Shown in pieces: positions 60,374 through 64,000 of a DNA stretch of 64,000 bases. The notes under the pieces are model-generated. The model did no database searches. It saw only the letters and a list, made by a program, of their open reading frames with translations, and was not told the origin of the DNA. The stretch is from UBA6623 sp965248235 (GTDB lineage: Bacteria > Acidobacteriota > Terriglobia > Bryobacterales > UBA6623), in assembly GCA_965248235.1 (NCBI GenBank), contig CBDFIU010000005.1, positions 1,116,001-1,180,000 on the forward strand, written 5' to 3'. Position 1 is the stretch's first letter. Each line of letters begins with the position of its first letter. The position numbers were made by a program, and so were the translations under genes.

Positions 60374-63177
60374 CTACTCCCGCTCGCGGAACTCTTCGTA
60401 CCAATTCTCGATCACATGGATCGACGGCGCCGCGGCTTCCTTGCCTTCGACGTCTTCAACCAGGACAAACCGCTGCCCGTCGGCGGAGGCGTCGTAGGTT
60501 GTGGAACCTCCTCCGAACAAGCCGGGGTGTTCGAACAGGGGTGTCGCCTCGCCCGCTGAAAAGCCCGCCGCGGTCGAAACGGTTACGGACATCAAGGTCG
60601 TCCGTTCTACATAAAACAGCTCCTTGCCGTCGTTGCTCCAGTCCGGGCTCGCGCCGCCGTTCGCCGAGACCTGCCATTTCCCGCCGCCTTCTGGAAACGG
60701 CCGCACATAGACTTCGAGACGGCCCGACTCGTTGGAAAGGTAGGTAACAAAGCGGCCGTCGGGCTTCCGAAAATTCGGTTTGCAGAAAAGGCCGAGAATC
60801 AAAACCGTCTCCTTGGTCTTTGCGTTCCAGATACCAAATGTCCGGACCGTTTTCCGGGTCCAAAACGACGTACAAGAAATATTTCTCGTCCCGGGACCAG
60901 CCCGATGGGAAATCGACGAACGGTGTGGAAACCAGCGAAACCGGCTCGCCGCTGCCGTCGGACGCCCGGCTGAAAATGTCGATGCCCCGTCCCATTGAGG
61001 CATATGCGATCTCCTTTCCGGACGGCGACCATTTCGGAAAGTTCTCGGCTCCCGGATCGAATGTAAGGCGCGTCGCGAGGGGGCGGTCTACCTCGTGGAC
61101 CCAGATGTCCCGGTTCCCGCCTTCCAAGGCCGAAACGACAACCCGCCGGTCATCGGGCGATAGCCAGGGGTGAAGAATGCTTGCTTGCGGACGGCCGATC
61201 GTTCCGAGCTTGCGGCCTTTACGATCGGCCCAGATGAGTTGTTGGTGCTCTACCTCAGTGGAATCCACGGAAACCAAGGTGCCGTCAAGCGCCACGCTCG
61301 GACGGCCGAGACCCTCGGCGATGGGGAACGGCTCGCCCGCGGGCGTCAACGTCTCGATCGAGAAGGGCAGGGCCCACAATCCGCCGCCAGCCAAGCTTGT
61401 TTGATAAAGAATGTGCCCTGTCGAGGAGTAGACAGGCTGAAAACCGGGCGCGAGCACTGTCGATTCATTGGTTGCCGGATTCTTGAAAGTGATGTTCGAA
61501 TCGGTAGGTGAGGACATCGCCGCGAAAAGAATGCCGGGTGCTTTTTCATCGCCCGGCAAGAACCACGGAACGGCAACTCCCGGACCCGCGCCTTCGATAA
61601 GCATGCTCGGCTCTCCGCCCTGGGAGGAAACTTCGTAGATTCGAACAGGGAATCCGGACCCAAAAACGATGGCCTCCGCGTCCGGGCTCCAGGAACCTCC
61701 CGAAAAATTGCGTCCCAGAAGCGGGCAAAGAGTGATCGCCGTGCCGCCGCGCACGGATATCTTCTTCAGTTCAGTCTCCGTTGCGAAGCCGATGAATTGA
61801 CTGTCCGGCGACCAGAACGGCCACCCAAAGTGGACGCCGTCGGTTCCCGCCAAGCGCCTCGGCTGCTCTTGATCGAGATCGCGCACCCAAATCGCTGGCC
61901 GGTCCGCGCCCGCTATGTAAGCGATGTGCTTACCGTCAGGAGAAATCGAGGCCGATCGGCCATGTTGAGTCGCGATGAACTCTTCCGGGGTGAACGCAAA
62001 CCGACGTACGGGCTTAGGTCCCACCGGCTCGGTGTCACCGAGCCACAGCGCAAAGATCACCGCTAACGCCGCGGCGAACAACGCCGCCAATACGGCAAAG
62101 CCCGATTTGAGCAGTCGCCGCCGTTTTTCCGCCGAGCGGGCCTCCGACTCCGGCACGACGTTGATCGTCACCGAGCGCTTGAGCTGGGTATCCTCGGCGC
62201 GATAGGCAATGCCGGCGCCCGCGGAAGCCAGATTTTCGATGACGTGGTATTGACGAGCGGGTGATCGCCGGCGGAAACTTCCCCCGACGCGGCGGGGTGT
62301 ATTTGCGTCGCCGCCGGCCGCGACGCTCCGGGCGTGCTCGGCATCACGCGCGACTTGCCCGACTCGATCTTCTTGCGCAGGCTCTTCAAATCGACGGCGA
62401 CGTCGGCGACGTCTTTGTAGCGCTCTTCGCGGTCTTTCGCCAGACACTTACCGACGATGAATTCCAGATCAATCGGTACGCCGGTGCGCAACCCGGTCAG
62501 CGGCTCGGGCTCTTCGTGGACAATCTCGTAGGCCATCGCCTGGGCGTATTCGCCCCGGAAAGCCCTCTGCCCGGCGACCATTTCATAGAGCACGCAGCCC
62601 AGAGCCCAGACGTCGGTGCGGTGGTCGACGTCGAGGGCCTGCATTTGCTCCGGGCTCATATAGGCGGCGGTACCGACGGTGGTATCGAGTTGGGTGAGCT
62701 TGGATTTTCGGTAAGCAAGGCCAGACCGAAGTCGAGGATCTTGACGCGTCCGTCGGGGGTGATCATCAAATTGCCCGGCTTGATGTCTCGATGGACGACG
62801 TTCTTCTCGTGCGCCGCCGCGAGGCCGTCGGCGACTTGTCCGGCGATATCGAGCGCGTCGTCGATTTTGAGCGGGCCTTGGGCGACGCGGGGGTCGAGTG
62901 TTTCGCCGTCGATGTATTCGAGCGCCAGGTAGTCGCGTCCGTCGACCTCGCCGATCTCATGGACGGTGCAAACGTTGGGGTGGTTGATCCCGGCGGCGGC
63001 TTTGGCTTCGCGCAGAAAGCGCTTGCGGTTTTCTTCGTCGCGGGTGAGCTCTTGCGCCAGAAATTTCAAGGCGACGGTGCGCTCGAGACGGGTGTCCTCG
63101 GCTTTGTACACCACGCCCATGCCCCCCTCGCCGAGCTTCGAGAGGATCTTGTAATGGGAGATAGTGGACCCGATCAT
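60374..63177 (-). pseudogene. PknB-type Ser/Thr kinase with PD40 propeller, at least three frameshifts
   Basis: The start MIGSTISHYKILSKLGEG has an intact P-loop, VALKFL, VVHRDIKPGNL and DFGLALLTEN. The frame is lost near 62700, resumes with AAYMSPEQMQALDVDHRTDV and is lost again near 62240. The third part has QYHVIENLASAGAGIAYRAE and SVTINVV, a degenerate second kinase-like glycine loop. A transmembrane helix (SGFAVLAALFAAALAVIFAL) and PD40 blades follow (SASISPDGKHIAYIA; PFWSPDSQFIGFA). A further shift near 60770 leads to PDGRFVTYLSNESGRLEVYV and the end WYEEFRERE. An intact version would be ~930 aa. Confidence 0.82.
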
Positions 63178-63318
63178 TATTGGAGAGCCATCGTTAGAAA
63201 GATTGTACCGCCGGCGGGGAGTGCGCGGGGATTGGCGCGGTGGGGGGGGACTCCCCACCGTTTGTCAAGTGCTGAGGAAGGGCGGTACCCTTCCAGAGCG
63301 GCTGCCCAGCGCGGTAGT

Positions 63319-64000
63319 TCAAGCTGCCGCTTGGGCCGGCGGCTGACGACGGGCGGGGTCATACAGGGTTCCCTGACGAAGCATGGCGCACAGCACGGCC
63401 AGAAGTCGGTCCGCAAGACCGCGCAACGCGCGCCCGTGAGAATGCCCTCGGCTGCGCAACTGATGGTAATGGTGACGACTGTGGGGGTCGTGTTGGATGC
63501 TCACTCTCGCCCAATGGTAGAGCGCGTTGCGTAAACGGTCATTGCAGCCGCGACGCATCAAGACGGCGATCTTTTTGCCACTGCGGCGCGTGATCGGGGC
63601 GCTGCCGCAGTAGGCTCGAAGAGCGGGGTAGTCTCGATGGGCGAGAGCCTGTGAGGCCTCGGCCAGCATCGTGGCGGCGACGACACGTCCGACCCCGGGC
63701 AAGGAGAGGATGATCTCGACGTCGCGATGCTGGTGAGGATCCTCGTCGTCCTCGGACGGGGAAGCGAGTTGCTCCAGCAGGGTTTGGAGGCGCCTGGCCA
63801 GCTCGGTTCGCTGCTGGGCGATGAGTCGCAGATGAGGAATGAGTAGAAGAGCGTGTTCGCTCGCTGCGTCGGCCGTTCCGGCAGCAAGTTGGAATCCCGG
63901 CGCTCGCAGTTCGTTGACGATGTCGGCCGATTGGAGCCGGCGAATGCGGTGGGCGCGAAGCAACTTTTCGATTCGTGCCGGTTTCAGTCGACGAGCCTTT
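63319..64000 (-). CDS. IS110-family transposase (partial, N-terminus off the right edge)
   Basis: About 227 residues of the C-terminal part. A coiled region (LLIPHLRLIAQQRTELARRL) is followed by the transposase-20 domain: LPGVGRVVAATMLAEASQAL, the YCGSAPITRRSGKK segment, RRGCNDRLRNALYHWARVS, and RGHSHGRALRGLADRLLAVL. The N-terminal DEDD RuvC-like domain should lie beyond position 64000. IS110 elements lack long terminal repeats, so the element's end between the stop and 63178 cannot be set by eye; the 141 bp there hold no gene. Confidence 0.85.
   Translation of the reverse strand, partial: KARRLKPARIEKLLRAHRIRRLQSADIVNELRAPGFQLAAGTADAASEHALLLIPHLRLIAQQRTELARRLQTLLEQLASPSEDDEDPHQHRDVEIILSLPGVGRVVAATMLAEASQALAHRDYPALRAYCGSAPITRRSGKKIAVLMRRGCNDRLRNALYHWARVSIQHDPHSRHHYHQLRSRGHSHGRALRGLADRLLAVLCAMLRQGTLYDPARRQPPAQAAA

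Noticed and set aside
1..64000. CRISPR arrays, tRNA or rRNA genes
   Set aside because: No regularly spaced short repeats, no cloverleaf with a recognisable T-loop, and no conserved rRNA stretch were noticed. A covariance-model scan would be decisive for tRNAs.

Overview
The window reads as chromosomal DNA from a GC-rich, aerobically respiring Gram-negative-type bacterium. Features typical of Acidobacteriota and related lineages are the PknB-like kinases fused to TPR or PD40 propeller repeats, the winged-helix/PD40 protein, alternative complex III, and the order rimP-nusA-infB-DUF503-rbfA. That taxonomic placement is an inference; no rRNA or tRNA gene was recognised.

Layout. (1) 1-14480, all on the minus strand, is one NADH:quinone oxidoreductase (complex I) cluster: nuoJ-nuoK-(MrpD-like)-(small membrane protein)-(NuoL-like)-nuoM-nuoN, then nuoA-B-C-D-EF-G-H, running off the left edge. 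It is intact, tightly overlapped, and has a fused NuoE-NuoF and four antiporter-type subunits. (2) 14926-51475 is an accessory region invaded by eight copies of one ~1036-bp IS1595/ISXO2-type element, about 22% of that stretch, plus one IS1380-type element. Four copies have perfect 8-bp target duplications. The other four do not and sit at deletion or rearrangement junctions. Between them lie broken genes (class V aminotransferase, TRAP transporter tatT/dctM, TAXI binding protein, actA/actB of alternative complex III, a winged-helix/PD40 protein, a Ser/Thr kinase) and intact ones (M20 peptidase, Gfo/Idh oxidoreductase, thiol peroxidase, TfoX-like protein, sulfatase, ferredoxin-NADP reductase, SDR dehydrogenase, a Tat-type ThDP enzyme). 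(3) 49278-52071 is a four-member array of Flp-type pilin genes, two intact and two frameshifted, split by an IS copy. (4) 52102-58683 (minus) is the housekeeping operon rimP-nusA-infB-DUF503-rbfA, in which rbfA is fused in frame to apbE. (5) 58845-64000 holds a secreted protein, a hicBA relic between inverted repeats, a multiply frameshifted kinase/PD40 pseudogene, and an IS110-family transposase cut by the right edge.

Read together: two intact core operons bracket an eroding segment. The decay includes loss of one TRAP transporter, inactivation of the alternative complex III genes seen here, and degraded signalling kinases and pilins. This suggests relaxed selection with recent IS expansion. 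Because the ~14 kb of nuo genes and 6.6 kb of nusA-infB genes carry no frameshift, a uniformly error-prone assembly is an unlikely explanation for the broken genes.
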